A DNA stretch of 64,000 nucleotides from Macrosoma leucophasiata (lineage: Eukaryota; Arthropoda; Insecta; Lepidoptera; Hedylidae): NCBI GenBank assembly GCA_036365455.1, contig JAWQUS010000008.1, forward strand, positions 13,375,501 through 13,439,500, in the 5' to 3' direction. Position numbers and translations under genes: made by a program. How positions within the stretch are numbered: the stretch's first letter is position 1; every line of letters begins with the position of its first letter. A model generated the notes under the pieces. That model saw nothing but the letters and a program-made list of their open reading frames with translations. It was not told where the DNA came from and made no database searches. Below, one piece after another: positions 48,401 to 58,585 of this stretch.

Positions 48401-51400
48401 TATAATAGGTTATGTAGACGTACATACATAAGAAGGTATACATAGGTTTTATTGTTAGGGTGCCCTCAATAGATGACGTTAAAACAGTCCCATGAATATT
48501 GTATGAAGTTGACATTCTTCTCCTTGTGAGTAATGTGAGTATATTGTTCTGTGGTTCACAGTGATCAGTTAAACGAATACTTCCGAACGCAACGATTGTG
48601 TCCTGTGCTTTTAGTGTAACGGATTTTTTTTAAATATGCATTTTTCACCTATTCGTGAAAATAAAAGTGGTTCGATAATAGATTTAATAGCGAATAAAAG
48701 TAATTTACAACATTTTTAAGTAATTTTAACAGTGTGATTTGAATACGACCATGGACATAGACGTTTTGGTACAAAATACAGATTAAACTTAATATAATTT
48801 ATTTATTATTGTATATTTAAATTTATTAGACACTATTGACTTTAGATTAATTTTAATATTATAATATTTCATAAATCTATCAAACTTAATTTTAAAATAA
48901 AATTTGTTTGTATTATCACAGTCTAACCGTGAGTTTGCATTGATGAAACATTCACATAAAAACATGTTAAAATGATAGGTTTGACAGCAGTGCGAACGCT
49001 AGCACCAAGAAGACATTCATCACAATACATACTTTATGCGACGAGTTGCGAAACATCATCATGTTTAATGATTTTAGTGCAAATTAGGGGTTAAGAAAAC
49101 GAACGTGTTGTGGTATTATGAACACCACGGTGAATACACCTTTACCCTGCTGTTGCACTGTTGACTCACTGCATTCTTAACGCGAAGGAACTATAGTATA
49201 AATCTTAGTACTTAACCATTTAAGCACCGCAACACTCTTTATGCATATTGAAGATTACTTTCAGCAATTTGAACCAATATATTTTCCGACATTTTCTATA
49301 GAAGTATTATCAAACTGTGACTAACATTTTCTATATATATATATATTAATTACACCATCTCACGGTACCTATAAGGACTATTTATGCATAACCCCAACAT
49401 GAAAGGCATATCGATCAAATTTATAAGTCATGGAATCCAATTCGCATTCTGGGATATCCTTTCGGACAACATTAATTAATAATACGTCACATAAAAATCG
49501 CAATAAAAAGCAATTCTTATTTTTACAAACATTGAACTATGGGTATGTTCCCTTCCATTCATGGACACCAAGAGACATCTATGATACGGAAAAAGGTATA
49601 ATATCTATCATATTTAAAATGTCACATTTAATTTAACAAGTGGTGACTGGTGACATGTTTCCGAAACAATCATTCAACACATTCTACCTAAAATTTTTTG
49701 TACATCATGCTCCATAATTCTACAGAGACATACATGTAAAAGAATTAAATTCTAATATAAAACATACATATTTTATGAGTTAAAAAGCTTATAAATATAA
49801 AACTTTAAAAATCAAAATAAAAGACTTCATAACCTATTAAAAAATAATTTTCTACTTTATATGCATAGATTAAAAAAGTGCGCTTATATATAATAGGACT
49901 TCAAATGCTAGGTGAACAAATGTAAGTCAATATAAAAACAGAAGCAGTTCTTGAACCATAGCATTTTTTTTTTATTATTTAATGCCTTGTATTGTTCAAT
50001 ATGTTGAAGGTAAAATTAATCATGTAAACTTTTAGATGAATAAAGCAAAATTTTACTATACATACATATCTATAAGAACAAAATATTGGTTCATTTTTTT
50101 CATATTTGCTCCCATGTAGACACATCTTGTAAAATCTGTACTGATTAAGTAGATTTTGCAACATGTTATTGTGGAAGGGTTTCGTGAATTTCTGTTGAAT
50201 ATTAAACAAATTACCTCTTCATCTCGGATATCTTTCAAGGTGTATGACACGACAGTAATCCCCATGTTGATGAGGTCGCTGGAAGCCACTTCGAAAACCT
50301 GAAAGAGATGGCGATAAAAATAATAATGAATTGTTGTTTAATTGAGATACCTTTAACTCAACAAAGAAATATGTATGTAATGGTGCAACCAGACCAAAGT
50401 AACTTTTTGTCGAACAATATTTCGTGTTATTGAGAAAAAAAAGCAAGTTATATAATATGTTATAATATGTTAAGTAAACATGACTATACATTACTTTCAG
50501 AAACTTGTAACAATTTTTTTTACGTTTTTGGATATTAGACTAAAGGTACTTCTTGGTTACATATTTTTTTTAATTATGTGACTGGCGAAATTATGGTGTT
50601 GAGTTCATTCATTCAATTTCTAATAACAAGTAGCCACAAAAGTTATAGATATTTTGCAAATTATGTTGCACAATTAACTTTGGTGTGGATGGACTATAAT
50701 ACATATGCAAACATTATTGTTCAGTTTTATCTGATTACAGCATTCCAGTGAAGACTGATAAAAGAATTGAAAGAGATATTCTATTAGACAATTAAAGTCA
50801 AGTAAAATTCAGTGAGTCAAGAGAAATTGTGATAATTACAATTATCAATGTTTTTTTTATCAGGCTCAACCCCAGTTGTCTCAGACAATAGATACTATAG
50901 TATCTATCTTGTACACAAGATTGTATTATAAAATAATAGTAAGTACTATAATAAAAAAATACCTTTTTGGAGAAAATTTTTCTGTCTTTGTATATTTCCT
51001 CTACTGTCATGGATCCCATAATAGCTCGCTGGTGACCTTCGAGAGTCACGAGGGCTATATGCTGGATCTCTTGCTCAGATTTACCCAGAAACTGCTCGCA
51101 TGCTGAGAGCAACATCTCGGCATTTTGACCTTGGATTTTCACCTGGAACCAACGTAGTACTATGTATATGTGTATTACCTAAAAGGGCGTCGAAAAAGAA
51201 CGTGAGGCATGTTAGCAAAAAAAAATACGGAGAGCCCATCAGACGTAATATCGTTGATTGTAATCAACGATGTTACAACACCTCGTCACATTTTATCCTG
51301 CAGGAATAATGCGATAAAAATAATTGAATGAGTCATAATGTATCGTATACGGGATGACTAATACATTAACCATGCTCCTACTTAACACTGTGAACGAATT

Positions 51401-54400
51401 TACGAGTAGGAATGTGCCAAGACCAATGTCAGTCGAACGAATTGACGTAAATTGCGTTCCTTATAGACGTAAAGCAAAGAATTTACAATACGATATGACG
51501 TAGGCCCTATTAATAGCCAAAGGTCTTCCACAGATCAGTTTATTAATATATTTCTTTCTCATCTTAATAATCTGAATCAAATATGTCGCTGAGCTGCGTG
51601 GAAGTCAATGTCATGATGTGTGCATGAGTGTCTATGATAACGCATGAATATAGTGAATTCCCACAACAACCTTACTTTTTTTTGGATGAGGCGCCACTAG
51701 ATATCTGAAAACCCTTTATAGATACAAATAATAACACGCAAAAAATAAAATGAGCGCGCGTTAAACTTCCATCTTTCATAACAATTGCATCAAAGGCATG
51801 CCTCAGCTGCGAGGTTGAATGCGCGCTATCTTGCATGCCCGTGATGAATAGAAAAAAAACACAGTGTGGACAAAGCTATTAAGACGTCATAGAACGGGCC
51901 CTGCTACTTACCTGGGCGATGCCGGTGACAGAGATGGGCACGCCCTGGCTGGTGTAGACTGTGGGCGACTCCACTTGCAGTGTCATCGTGTTGAGCGATA
52001 TTCTCTGAACACGCTGTATGGCGGGCCAAACGAATGCTCGCCCGCCTGGCACTAGCAGTGGCTTTGAGTAGCAACAACCTGAAATCACATAATATTTAAA
52101 ACTATTTATATTTTTGTCATTATTGGTGATAGATCTTCAGTGATGGATCTCGAGGGCGTAGAGGCCACCGCATTACCTATACTACTTGCTACACGGCCCC
52201 GAAATTTCCAGCCGAGGCATAAGACCTCAGGGTTCTGGAGTGGTGTCTACATCGAAATCTCTGAGGTTTATGTAGATCATTGCCACTTCATGACAAAAAG
52301 ACACCTCTTTCTTGAAGTAGGTACAAATTAAAAAAAAATACATTTACAAATTATTACTTGTGCAGTTTGTTTTTATGAAATAAAAATTATATCGCGACAC
52401 GACCCGGTTTTACAATCAGTACTTATAAGAGGTTGTAAATGTTTTGAATCAGTTACAGTCAGTGTCTTACTTGCTCATTGTTTTTCTTTCATGGATATAA
52501 TTGGGCTATCCAATGTTCTATTGTGTTCCATGTGCGACACAGACAATAATTTAATGTTGCATGACTATACATTTTTTTGTATAAAAGTATTTAATTATTA
52601 TGTTTTGTAACATACAAAAAGTATTTAGCAACAGAGAAGATTTTTAACTGTTTAGAGACTTTTTTTAAATATAGTAATAAATAACACTTCAAAATGAACA
52701 ACAATGCTCTAAAGTGGCGCATGATGATGACGGGAAAGAGAAAATTGGGGTAATATGCCACGATTTCGGGAACGTTGCCTAAGGAGACCTCAGAATAAAC
52801 GATAATTGCCTGTACCAGAAAACATGGTTTATATCGACAAAGTAGTCTTGTATATTTAAAATAATCTAAGTTATCCTAAAGAATCTCGCGAAGCATAGGC
52901 CAACCTCCAGATGGACCGAGGACCTGGAGAAGGTTGGTCGGGCAATCGGTGGATAAGGGCGGCCCAGGACCATTTGTTGTGGAAATTTTTGGATAAGGCT
53001 TTATCCAGCAGTAAAAGTTGAGGTGAAATGATGTTATTGAAACAATCCCGCACGCAAACATTCGCAATTTTATTATTATTATACATCAATTATTAAAATA
53101 AATCTATAAGTACATGTTAATATGTTATGTCTTGTAGGTGTATCAATCGATTCTAACTCTCTAAAAAGTAAGTTCTACCCAACATACAACAGGCAGTGGT
53201 ATATAATGTGACATAATGATGGTGTGTAGTAGTTGTACATAAATAAACCTATTGTACATGATGGTGTAATCATTAAAATAACATCATTTCATTTACACTC
53301 TCTAGTACTTATTTTTTTACTACATAAGTTTACACTTGTTGTGAAAGTAAAAAATAAATTAAAAAAAGAAAACAATTTTTTTTTTTAAAGAATAATGCAG
53401 TCTATAGTTATATCTACTGTGTAATCATGAAAACGGCAATGCAATTATGTATAAAGTCGCTTAGAAATAAGTATAGCTAATTCAACACATTTAATCATTA
53501 AGCAAATACATTTCATAATAATAAGTTTATTTGCATGTACAATGTGAACATACAATTCAAATAATACTTGTCTAATAAAGATCTTTTAAGAAGTTCAACA
53601 AAACCAATAGATGTAAAAATAATGAGTAAATCAAAGATCAAGTAAGGCTCTTAATGTGAAAGCTAAACACACTGTTTCTTGTAAGTAATAATATGGTCAT
53701 GTAGTACATATACATACATAGATACCAATTTGGCTAATTTTGGTTTTGAATGATTTTTGGAAGTCCAGGGAAGGATAAAGGTAAGATAAATATGAAGAAA
53801 TTGAAGGAAAAAGTAAAAAACACATTTTTATTTTTCCATACAAATAGTCCGTATCTATCAAACCTTTGACACATTATTTCATTGTGAGGCAATACAAAGT
53901 TTTCTGGGTCAGCTAGTTATATAATAGGTTGGGGAAAAAGTCTTTTCGCATTATAGTATGTATGAACTTGTAATAAAATCTCTTTGGCTGTAGTATTTGT
54001 ATCTGGCTGGTTTTGCTATCATTGAAAGTTAAAATTTTAAAGAACATAATTCCAAATTCAAATTAGGCAAATGTGTGATTTTCATTTGTTTTTCGTACTG
54101 TCAAGATGAGTGAATCTAATGAAGAAATTCGATACATTTTAAAATTTTACTACAAAAAAGGTAAAAATGCAACGCAAACCGCGAAAAAAATTTGAGATGT
54201 TTATGGACCTAGTGCAGTGTCTGTGAGAGTAGCACAAATTTGGTTTAAGCGTTTTCAATCCGGAAATTTTGATTGCAAAGATGCACCTCGCTCTGGTCGC
54301 CCTATTACGGATAAAATGGATGCCATTTTTGAAAAAGTGGAGCTAGATCGACATATCAGTAGTTACGACGTAGCTGAAGAACTGAGAATTGATCACAAAA

Positions 54401-56728
54401 CAGTTTTGGCGCATTTGAAAAAAGCTGGGTACAAAAAAAAGCTCGATATTTGGGTACCTCACGAGCTCACTGAAAGAAACCTAATGAACCGTGTACTCAT
54501 TTGTGCTTCTTTATTACGACGTAATGAAACCGAATCATTTTTGAAGAAGCTGATAACTGGTGATGAAAAGTGGATCACGTACGACAAGAACGTGCGAAAA
54601 AGGTCGTGGTCAAAGGCCGGTCAGGCTTCACAGACTGTGGCGAAACCCGGGTTAACTCGCAATAAGGTGATGTTGTGTGTGTGGTGGGATTGGAAGGGCA
54701 TTATTCATTATGAGCTATTACCACCAGGCAGGACTATCGATTATGAACTCTACTGCGAACAACTGATGAGATTAAAGCAAGAAGTTGAGAGAAAGCGGCC
54801 GGAATTGATCAACAGAAGGGGTGTGGTGTTTCATCGTGATAACGCTAGACCTCACACATCTATAGCCACTCAGCAAAAATTAAGAGAGTTTGGCTGGGAG
54901 GTGTTAATGCATCCGCCGTATAGTCCTGACCTTGCACCTTCAGATTTCCACCTGTTTCGGTCTCTTCAGAATTCTTTATGCAATGTTAGGTTAACATCAC
55001 GAGAGGACTGCCAAATCCACTTGTCGCGGTATTTTGATGAGAAGTCCCAAAATGTTTATAGCAATGGGATCATGTCCCTACCTACAAGATGGCAAAAGGT
55101 TATCGAACAAAATGGTACATACATACTTTAGTTAAATTTAAATAAACTATATTAAAAAACGTTTTGAATTATCTAAAAAAATGCTAAGAAACTTTTTCCC
55201 CAACCTTATATAATAACCATTTCATTATTCAATATGAAAAATCTGTCACTAACCCATCAGCTCATGAGAGAAATATGACTAGAGAATATGAATTGATTTC
55301 AATTGTTGGTTAAGCCGTCAAGGAACGTAAGGCCACCGGCGCCCAGACACAATTGAATTTCAATTGTCATATTTTTCTCATATCTGGAGGGTTTAACTGC
55401 TGGCGGTCTCTCATGTCTTGACAGATTAAGTCAGCAATCAGAAAGATATCCCTCTTAGTAACGAGACATTCACAATACTGTTTCCATTGATGATATGCAA
55501 GCCTATAGCCTATAGATATCTACATAATAACTAGAGGTCTCTCTATAGATACATAGTCACTCCTGAGACCTTAGGTGCAACAGTCTATCAGAAATGTTAT
55601 CAACTTTGTTTGCAATTTTTGTTATTAATAAAAACATCAGTCAGATTATTACTCTTTGCTTTCTTAGAAGCGCGCATGGCCCAGCGGCTGGTGTAGATCG
55701 TAAGCGATCTCCTCGGTTAAGCACTACGGGCGCGGTCGGGTAGTGAAATTGGTGACCGCTAGTGGCAAATTAAATGCGCGTTTCCGTGCTTCGGAGGGCA
55801 CGTTAAGCCGTCGGTCCCGGTTGCTATCGATGAATAGCAGTCGTTAAACTTTGTCGGAGGCCTTATATGCGGCTTATAAAAATCATGTAGCCTGACCTTC
55901 TATTTGCTTTGTTAGAATATAATAGTAGTGACCAACCTTACTGAACATTACCATTTAGGAGCTTATGTAAACAGTAACAAAAGGAATACCACCAGCACAG
56001 ACATTAATTTTAGATGAAGGAGTGCTCTATAAACAAAAAACAATAAAAAATTAAGTTATTTGAATGAATCTATTTAAGATTTTTCAAAAATTAAGTATTT
56101 TGAATGAATCTATTTATTATTTTTTACTTTTCCATGGATTAAAATTAAGAACTGAACGGGAGAAGAACTGCCTTACTTTCTTTACTTTTCCCTCTTGTAC
56201 ACTTTGTATTATACTCCAATAAATATCACTTCAACTATTTAATCATTTAGCCAAATATATTTTACTTCCTAAAATATTTGTTGTATTGTTTGCATTCACA
56301 TCTATTTATAATTTAACCAATGTTACATGCATTAGGAAGGCACATAAATACACTGTATCAAAAAACTTTATTTACAACTTCTCAATATTCAAATATCACA
56401 AAATATCTAGAGAATTTTATTTGCAACAAAGACTAAAGAACTGATAAAAAATAAGCGCTTTGCCAAACAGGAAAACAACATTTATTCTATTTAGCATTAT
56501 GATGAACAGCTATACATTCGCTATGCTTTTGATAGCAAAAGAAGATTTCGGTTGTCTTCGCACTGTCCAGAACAACCAAATTATTAAACGCTACAAAAAT
56601 AAACAATATTTATTTCAAAAGACGACAGTAAAATTAAAGAGCGGCTAGCATACAAGAATTTTAAGAAAAAACTCACCAGATACTACAAGTGCCTCATTCG
56701 GCCCACACGTTACGAAGCCCCAAGTCAT
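35582..56728 (-). CDS. Flo1: Flotillin-1, whole gene (nine coding exons)
   Basis: Flotillin-1 is a membrane scaffold protein on the inner face of the plasma membrane and endosomes. It oligomerises with flotillin-2 and marks ordered lipid microdomains. Joining the nine exons gives 421 codons, close to the usual 426-427 of the family. The SPFH domain covers about residues 1-185 (start [50 protein letters not shown]). The flotillin coiled coil with repeated Ala-Glu words ([38 protein letters not shown]) covers about 186-370. The conserved C-terminal part ends GVDISK. All introns are GT-AG and every junction keeps the frame. The cysteine that is palmitoylated in mammalian flotillin-1 (Cys34) is Ala37 here, while Cys8, Cys19 and Cys20 are present. 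After GVDISK the frame either stops two codons later (GTA TGA, 35582) or splices from GTATGA to a short unseen exon; family members have a few more residues. Introns 1, 4 and 8 hold most of the mobile DNA. Confidence 0.95.
35588..35752 (-). CDS. Flo1: Flotillin-1 exon 9
   Basis: 165 nt, 55 codons, [20 protein letters not shown] through [11 protein letters not shown] to GVDISK. The acceptor is TTCTTTAG. The following bases GTATGA could be a donor or could be read as Val-stop. Confidence 0.93.
35808..35966 (-). mobile_element. Dispersed repeat R2, copy 6 (inverted)
   Basis: It lies in flotillin-1 intron 8, about 55 bp upstream of exon 9 on the transcript. It runs from GGCCCTGTAATTTCCGGCAC to GCATGCTTGTTTGCCAC. 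Confidence 0.75.
36354..36406. repeat. GT microsatellite
   Basis: A pure GT run covers 36368-36406, with an interrupted stretch before it. It lies in the 3' part of the intron-8 LINE. Confidence 0.95.
37052..37731 (-). pseudogene. LINE ORF2, reverse transcriptase core
   Basis: Motifs in order are [23 protein letters not shown] (first catalytic Asp), [19 protein letters not shown] and FTYADDTAV (catalytic YADD). A one-base frameshift in an A-run after FLDIKK, at about 37540, divides the domain. The frame is lost again near 37052, with [19 protein letters not shown] continuing in another frame. Confidence 0.88.
37783..38325 (-). pseudogene. LINE ORF2, linker and start of reverse transcriptase
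   Basis: It continues in the frame of the endonuclease part after one TAA (38332-38334). It holds the linker ([20 protein letters not shown]) and the first RT motifs ([29 protein letters not shown]). A single TAA at its end separates it from the RT core. Confidence 0.85.
38332..39519 (-). pseudogene. LINE ORF2, AP endonuclease domain
   Basis: Seen are [46 protein letters not shown] and the catalytic TDHNMVIL. These follow the order of apurinic-like endonucleases of LINEs, which nick the target DNA. The frame of 395 codons is open and ends at a single TAA, so the copy is relatively young. Confidence 0.88.
39638..39922 (-). pseudogene. LINE ORF1, C-terminal domain
   Basis: It reads [17 protein letters not shown] and [17 protein letters not shown], then [16 protein letters not shown]. 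This is the small C-terminal domain typical of LINE ORF1 proteins in insects, related to the C-terminus of the baculovirus FP protein. The start is lost at the 5' truncation. Confidence 0.7.
39974..40992 (+). mobile_element. Second, 5'-truncated LINE, head-to-head with the first
   Basis: The frame 39974-40810 (278 codons) begins immediately after the position of the YADD motif. It holds the RT thumb and C-terminal region ([60 protein letters not shown]). It then has a 180-bp 3' UTR ending in the heptamer array at 40966. It belongs to a LINE family different from its neighbour and is on the opposite strand to flotillin-1. The frame is unbroken, so the insertion is recent. Confidence 0.85.
40966..40992 (+). 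repeat. TATTGAG tandem tail of LINE
   Basis: Almost four copies of the heptamer TATTGAG end the second LINE, as in CR1-like elements that end in a short array rather than poly(A). Confidence 0.85.
41147..41272 (-). CDS. Flo1: Flotillin-1 exon 8
   Basis: 126 nt, 42 codons, [20 protein letters not shown] to MMLETLPK. Acceptor CTTTCAG, donor GTATGT. Part of the coiled coil. Confidence 0.95.
42191..42214. repeat. TTTA microsatellite
   Basis: Six perfect copies of TTTA in intron 7. Confidence 0.9.
42432..42540 (-). CDS. Flo1: Flotillin-1 exon 7
   Basis: 109 nt. With the two bases left from exon 6 it encodes [20 protein letters not shown] and then [17 protein letters not shown]. Acceptor TTGCCAG, donor GTATGT. 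Confidence 0.95.
42915..43075 (-). CDS. Flo1: Flotillin-1 exon 6
   Basis: 161 nt, [20 protein letters not shown] to [10 protein letters not shown] plus AG. The donor GTTCGG is weak. The acceptor context ATAATATAAAAAG has no pyrimidine tract next to it; the nearest is CTCTGTAATCTCT, about 16 bases upstream. Confidence 0.93.
43145..43495. repeat. Dispersed repeat R3 pieces in intron 5
   Basis: CCGGCCAAGTGCGAGTCGGG at 43149 and GTTACGGAACCCTAAAG at 43475 match the two ends of repeat R3. The middle is diverged. Confidence 0.55.
44282..44500 (-). CDS. Flo1: Flotillin-1 exon 5
   Basis: 219 nt, 73 codons, [20 protein letters not shown] to [13 protein letters not shown]. The donor is GTATTC. The acceptor is preceded by a TG dinucleotide run instead of a normal pyrimidine tract. 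Confidence 0.95.
44503..44520 (-). promoter_or_regulatory. TG-repeat 3' splice site tract of exon 5
   Basis: On the transcript the bases before exon 5 read about eight GT units, then TTTAG. The splice tract is therefore a microsatellite. Exon 5 is a multiple of three, so skipping would remove 73 residues without a frameshift. Confidence 0.75.
44705..44952. mobile_element. Palindromic mariner B derivative (two 3' ends)
   Basis: Both ends are the 3' end of mariner B in inverse orientation. The left arm 44705-44780 is the inverse of that end. The right part, 44781-44952, is the last ~170 bp of the element in sense, from ATGAGAAGTCCCAAAATTTT onward. TA stands on both sides (44703-44704 and 44953-44954). 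There is no 5' end and no transposase start. It sits in intron 4. Confidence 0.88.
45914..46027. repeat. 57-bp tandem duplication
   Basis: Two copies (45914-45970 and 45971-46027) differ at one base. Each includes the self-complementary word CAACAATTTT/AAAATTGTTG. It lies inside a retroelement tail fragment that continues to 46206. Confidence 0.95.
46028..46206 (-). repeat. Retroelement 3' tail fragment (inverted)
   Basis: The end reads in inverse ACTAGCTGTGCCCGCGACTT, the start shared with repeats at 17591 and 25214. Confidence 0.5.
46207..47858. other. Intron 4 sequence without recognised features
   Basis: AT-rich, with a small hairpin at 46793-46817 (11-base arms, 3-base loop) and a GC-rich self-complementary patch near 46995-47030. 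No exon seen. Confidence 0.45.
47859..48188. mobile_element. MITE with ~28-bp terminal inverted repeats
   Basis: The left end GGGGCCGTTCAAGTATTACG and the right end, whose inverse is GGGGGCTGTTCAAGTATAAC, pair with few mismatches. C-rich blocks lie just inside each end. It is non-coding and sits in intron 4. Confidence 0.65.
48189..50214. other. Intron 4 sequence without recognised features
   Basis: AT-rich. An intronic enhancer or unrecognised repeat is possible but nothing supports one by eye. Confidence 0.4.
50215..50298 (-). CDS. Flo1: Flotillin-1 exon 4
   Basis: 84 nt, 28 codons, [20 protein letters not shown] to DIRDEE. Acceptor CTTTCAG, donor GTAATT. End of the SPFH domain. Confidence 0.95.
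50963..51142 (-). CDS. Flo1: Flotillin-1 exon 3
   Basis: 180 nt, 60 codons, [20 protein letters not shown] to KDRKIFSKK. Acceptor GTTCCAG, donor GTATTT. SPFH domain. Confidence 0.96.
51912..52078 (-). CDS. Flo1: Flotillin-1 exon 2
   Basis: 167 nt. With the last G of exon 1 it encodes [20 protein letters not shown] to [12 protein letters not shown]. Acceptor GATTTCAG, donor GTAAGT. Ala37 replaces the mammalian palmitoylated cysteine. Confidence 0.96.
52130..52303 (-). mobile_element. Dispersed repeat R2, copy 7 (inverted)
   Basis: Diverged. CTCGAGGGCGTAGAGGCCAC and GAGGCATAAGACCTCAGG identify it. It starts about 50 bp upstream of exon 2 on the transcript. Confidence 0.55.
52897..53021 (+). 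pseudogene. RTE-type LINE reverse transcriptase C-terminus
   Basis: It reads [19 protein letters not shown], then after a one-base shift [17 protein letters not shown], and a stop. It is a decayed RTE ORF end in intron 1, opposite in strand to the host gene. Confidence 0.7.
53733..53918. repeat. Dispersed repeat R4, copy 2 (inverted)
   Basis: Inverse of 17591-17855 with moderate divergence. Mariner B copy 3 inserted right at its tip. Confidence 0.6.
53924..55208 (+). mobile_element. mariner-like element B, copy 3 (nearly intact)
   Basis: 1285 bp with ends containing AGGTTGGGGAAAAAGT and TA on both sides (53922-53923 and 55209-55210). It is the best-preserved copy of its family here. It lies in flotillin-1 intron 1 on the opposite strand. 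Confidence 0.94.
54106..55131 (+). pseudogene. mariner B transposase with a single stop
   Basis: The cut-and-paste transposase binds the terminal repeats and moves the element to TA sites. From the ATG at 54106 there are 341 codons, the usual mariner size, with one TGA at codon 30 (54193-54195). An internal ATG at 54217 would start a 304-residue product lacking the first helix-turn-helix. Seen are [11 protein letters not shown] (linker), [10 protein letters not shown], and the D,D34D catalytic triad: Asp153 in TGDEKWITY, Asp245 in HRDNARPHT and Asp280 in [13 protein letters not shown], with 34 residues between the last two. Copy B1 (18377-19373) is much more damaged, so this copy is younger. 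As it stands it is unlikely to make active transposase. Confidence 0.93.
55670..55912 (+). mobile_element. SINE with 5S-rRNA-like head
   Basis: A 15-bp repeat flanks it (TTTGCTTTCTTAGAA at 55655-55669, one change at 55913-55927). The head holds GGTTAAGCACTACGGGCGCG and TTGGTGACCGC, which match the 5S rRNA internal control region (box A, intermediate element, box C). The body CGGAGGGCACGTTAAGCCGT is a conserved SINE segment in Lepidoptera. Pol III transcription from the 5S-like promoter is inferred. It lies in intron 1. Confidence 0.8.
55928..56676. other. Intron 1 sequence without recognised features
   Basis: AT-rich intron DNA next to exon 1. AAAAATTAAGT-TTTTGAATGAATCTATTTA occurs twice near 56040-56115 as a short imperfect duplication. 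Confidence 0.45.
56677..56728 (-). CDS. Flo1: Flotillin-1 exon 1 (start)
   Basis: 52 nt, [17 protein letters not shown] plus G; donor GTGAGT. It is too short for a simple frame search but certain from its fit to exon 2 and to the family N-terminus. The 5' UTR upstream is AT-rich. No core promoter can be named. Confidence 0.95.
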
Positions 56729-56877
56729 GTTAATCAACTCGACAACCAAAAATTGTGTTTAAATAAATCCGTAAATGAAATAAAAGTATAAACACTTCAA
56801 CTCAAAACATAAATCGGCTTCCTAATAAAATTGTCGGAAATGGCAGGGGCAGGGGCGGCTGCACTGAGAACATCATT

Positions 56878-57101
56878 TTTTTTATTTTTTAATAATTTAT
56901 TCATGACCATAGATACAGAGTCTTTCAGTCGTATACATATTGAATTTCGCATTTCTTTAAATTAATGATTATCCATATGGAAGATGACGATGATTAAATG
57001 CTTCCATGAGGAAAAAGATGAGATGATGGGATGGCTCCAGTAAAGCGATGGGGACTTTACTAGGAGTATTTACGAAGTTTTGGAGGCAATACGAAAAATC
57101 A
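56878..57101 (-). mobile_element. SINE-like retroposon R5, copy 2 (5'-truncated)
   Basis: ACTGAGAACATCATT (56863-56877) recurs at 57102-57116 with one change. The T-run at the left is its poly(A) tail. It lies about 150 bp upstream of the flotillin-1 start codon. Confidence 0.85.
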
Positions 57102-57116
57102 ACTGAGAGCATCATT

Positions 57117-57627
57117 CAAATTAATGTTGACTTGCCAAATAGCTCGTAAATTCCCAAAAAAATCGTAAAGCTCCGCTAAAAATTCGTAGAATTTCTATTA
57201 AAAAAAGACAATCTTCTTATTGCGATTTCAACTAGGTATTATTACCGAAGGTAATTGTATAGATAGTATAGATTCCTATATTATCTTACAAATACATATA
57301 TACTTTTCGCATATGCAATTCGATGTGAAATATCTATTGGCGCGGATATAAACTGGATTAACCGGATCGTCGGCGTGGCGACGCTTGCCGTAACGACACT
57401 AACAACGAGTCGCCACGATATGCCTTAGTATATATACACCGTATTTACCTTACCTACCTAGTATATAATAATATACCTCAGTATACAGTCTATGTGTGAG
57501 TAAAGGGTGTGTTTTTCAGATGTATTTATTACTTGTACGACCTTGGTGTTCACATCTGCCAGGCATCCCATGATGACATTTTTTTTTTAATAACTGTTTT
57601 AATATTTTATTATTTAAACGTTTATCC
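57117..57627. other. Unannotated interval upstream of Flo1
   Basis: AT-rich, with a GC-richer stretch GATCGTCGGCGTGGCGACGC at about 57366. No gene seen; distal promoter elements of flotillin-1 could lie here. Confidence 0.4.
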
Positions 57628-57852
57628 AATGTAGGTGGTTCTAGTTCTACCATAGGCACAATCGCATAACGCGTAGTGTTCAGCATCAGCACTATTGTTT
57701 TACGGTTAGATGGTAATGTATGGACAAAGACAACCATTTAGGTCCTAATTGTAGCAACGTATCTGCATTTTGACCTGTGGTGTTTGTATATATATCTATA
57801 GGCTGCAGTCATCACTTAAAATCGATGTGAGCTGCATGCTTGTTTGCCACCT
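57628..57852 (-). mobile_element. Dispersed repeat R2, copy 8 (inverted)
   Basis: It runs from GTAGGTGGTTCTAGTTCTAC to GAGCTGCATGCTTGTTTGCC. Confidence 0.65.
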
Positions 57853-58572
57853 TCCTTTAATACATAAAAATGGTATTGTTTTCCGTGTTACCGCAGCGAC
57901 CGAAATTTCGTCGATTTTTGGAGAAAATTGTACATCTGACAACATTAATATATGCCACAGATAACGTATTACACAGATAATCTATACTATACTACGTTAC
58001 ATTTTTCTTGAGTGTCCGGAACGGAATTAATGGCTGGCATGGGATGATGCTTTCGGTACCTATTAGTATTTATTTTAAACTATAAGTACCACTCAAAAGA
58101 ATGATGCGATATTGTGCATTCCAAACTATTCCTTCTGAGTTCTGTCTGCGCTGGAAGCTTAGAGTAGGTATATATTTCTACATATAAACGAACAGCTTGA
58201 GTCAAATAACAAGTCTGAGTACCTAACAACATCTGTAACTTCGGATCTCTCTTCTATCTATATATCCTTCGATTATAGAAAAATAGCATGGAACTAATTA
58301 TGTAGGTACCTACTTCGTACAACTACTATGTGCCAAAAATTCGGTCTCAAAAGAGAATATTTCGCCGTAATTCTGTCCTTGTCTTAGGGAGAGATTCGCA
58401 GACCTACAACTTTACCACATTCTAAAGAAAACGAACGAATTAATTACCTACCAACAATGTACTCTGTGTTACCTACAATCATCCAACGAACGTGTAATGT
58501 CAGAGCAATAGCACAGTTTATGTACTTAAAGTAGTTTATCGCCTTTGAAGTTTTGCAATATGCCGCCTTCTA
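57853..58572. other. Unannotated AT-rich interval
   Basis: No gene or repeat recognised. Confidence 0.4.
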
Positions 58573-58585
58573 TCACATATACCCA

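Noticed and set aside
54217..55131. 304-residue frame as an intact host gene
   Set aside because: It is the downstream part of a mariner transposase that really starts at 54106 and is broken by TGA at codon 30. Terminal repeats and TA duplications surround it.
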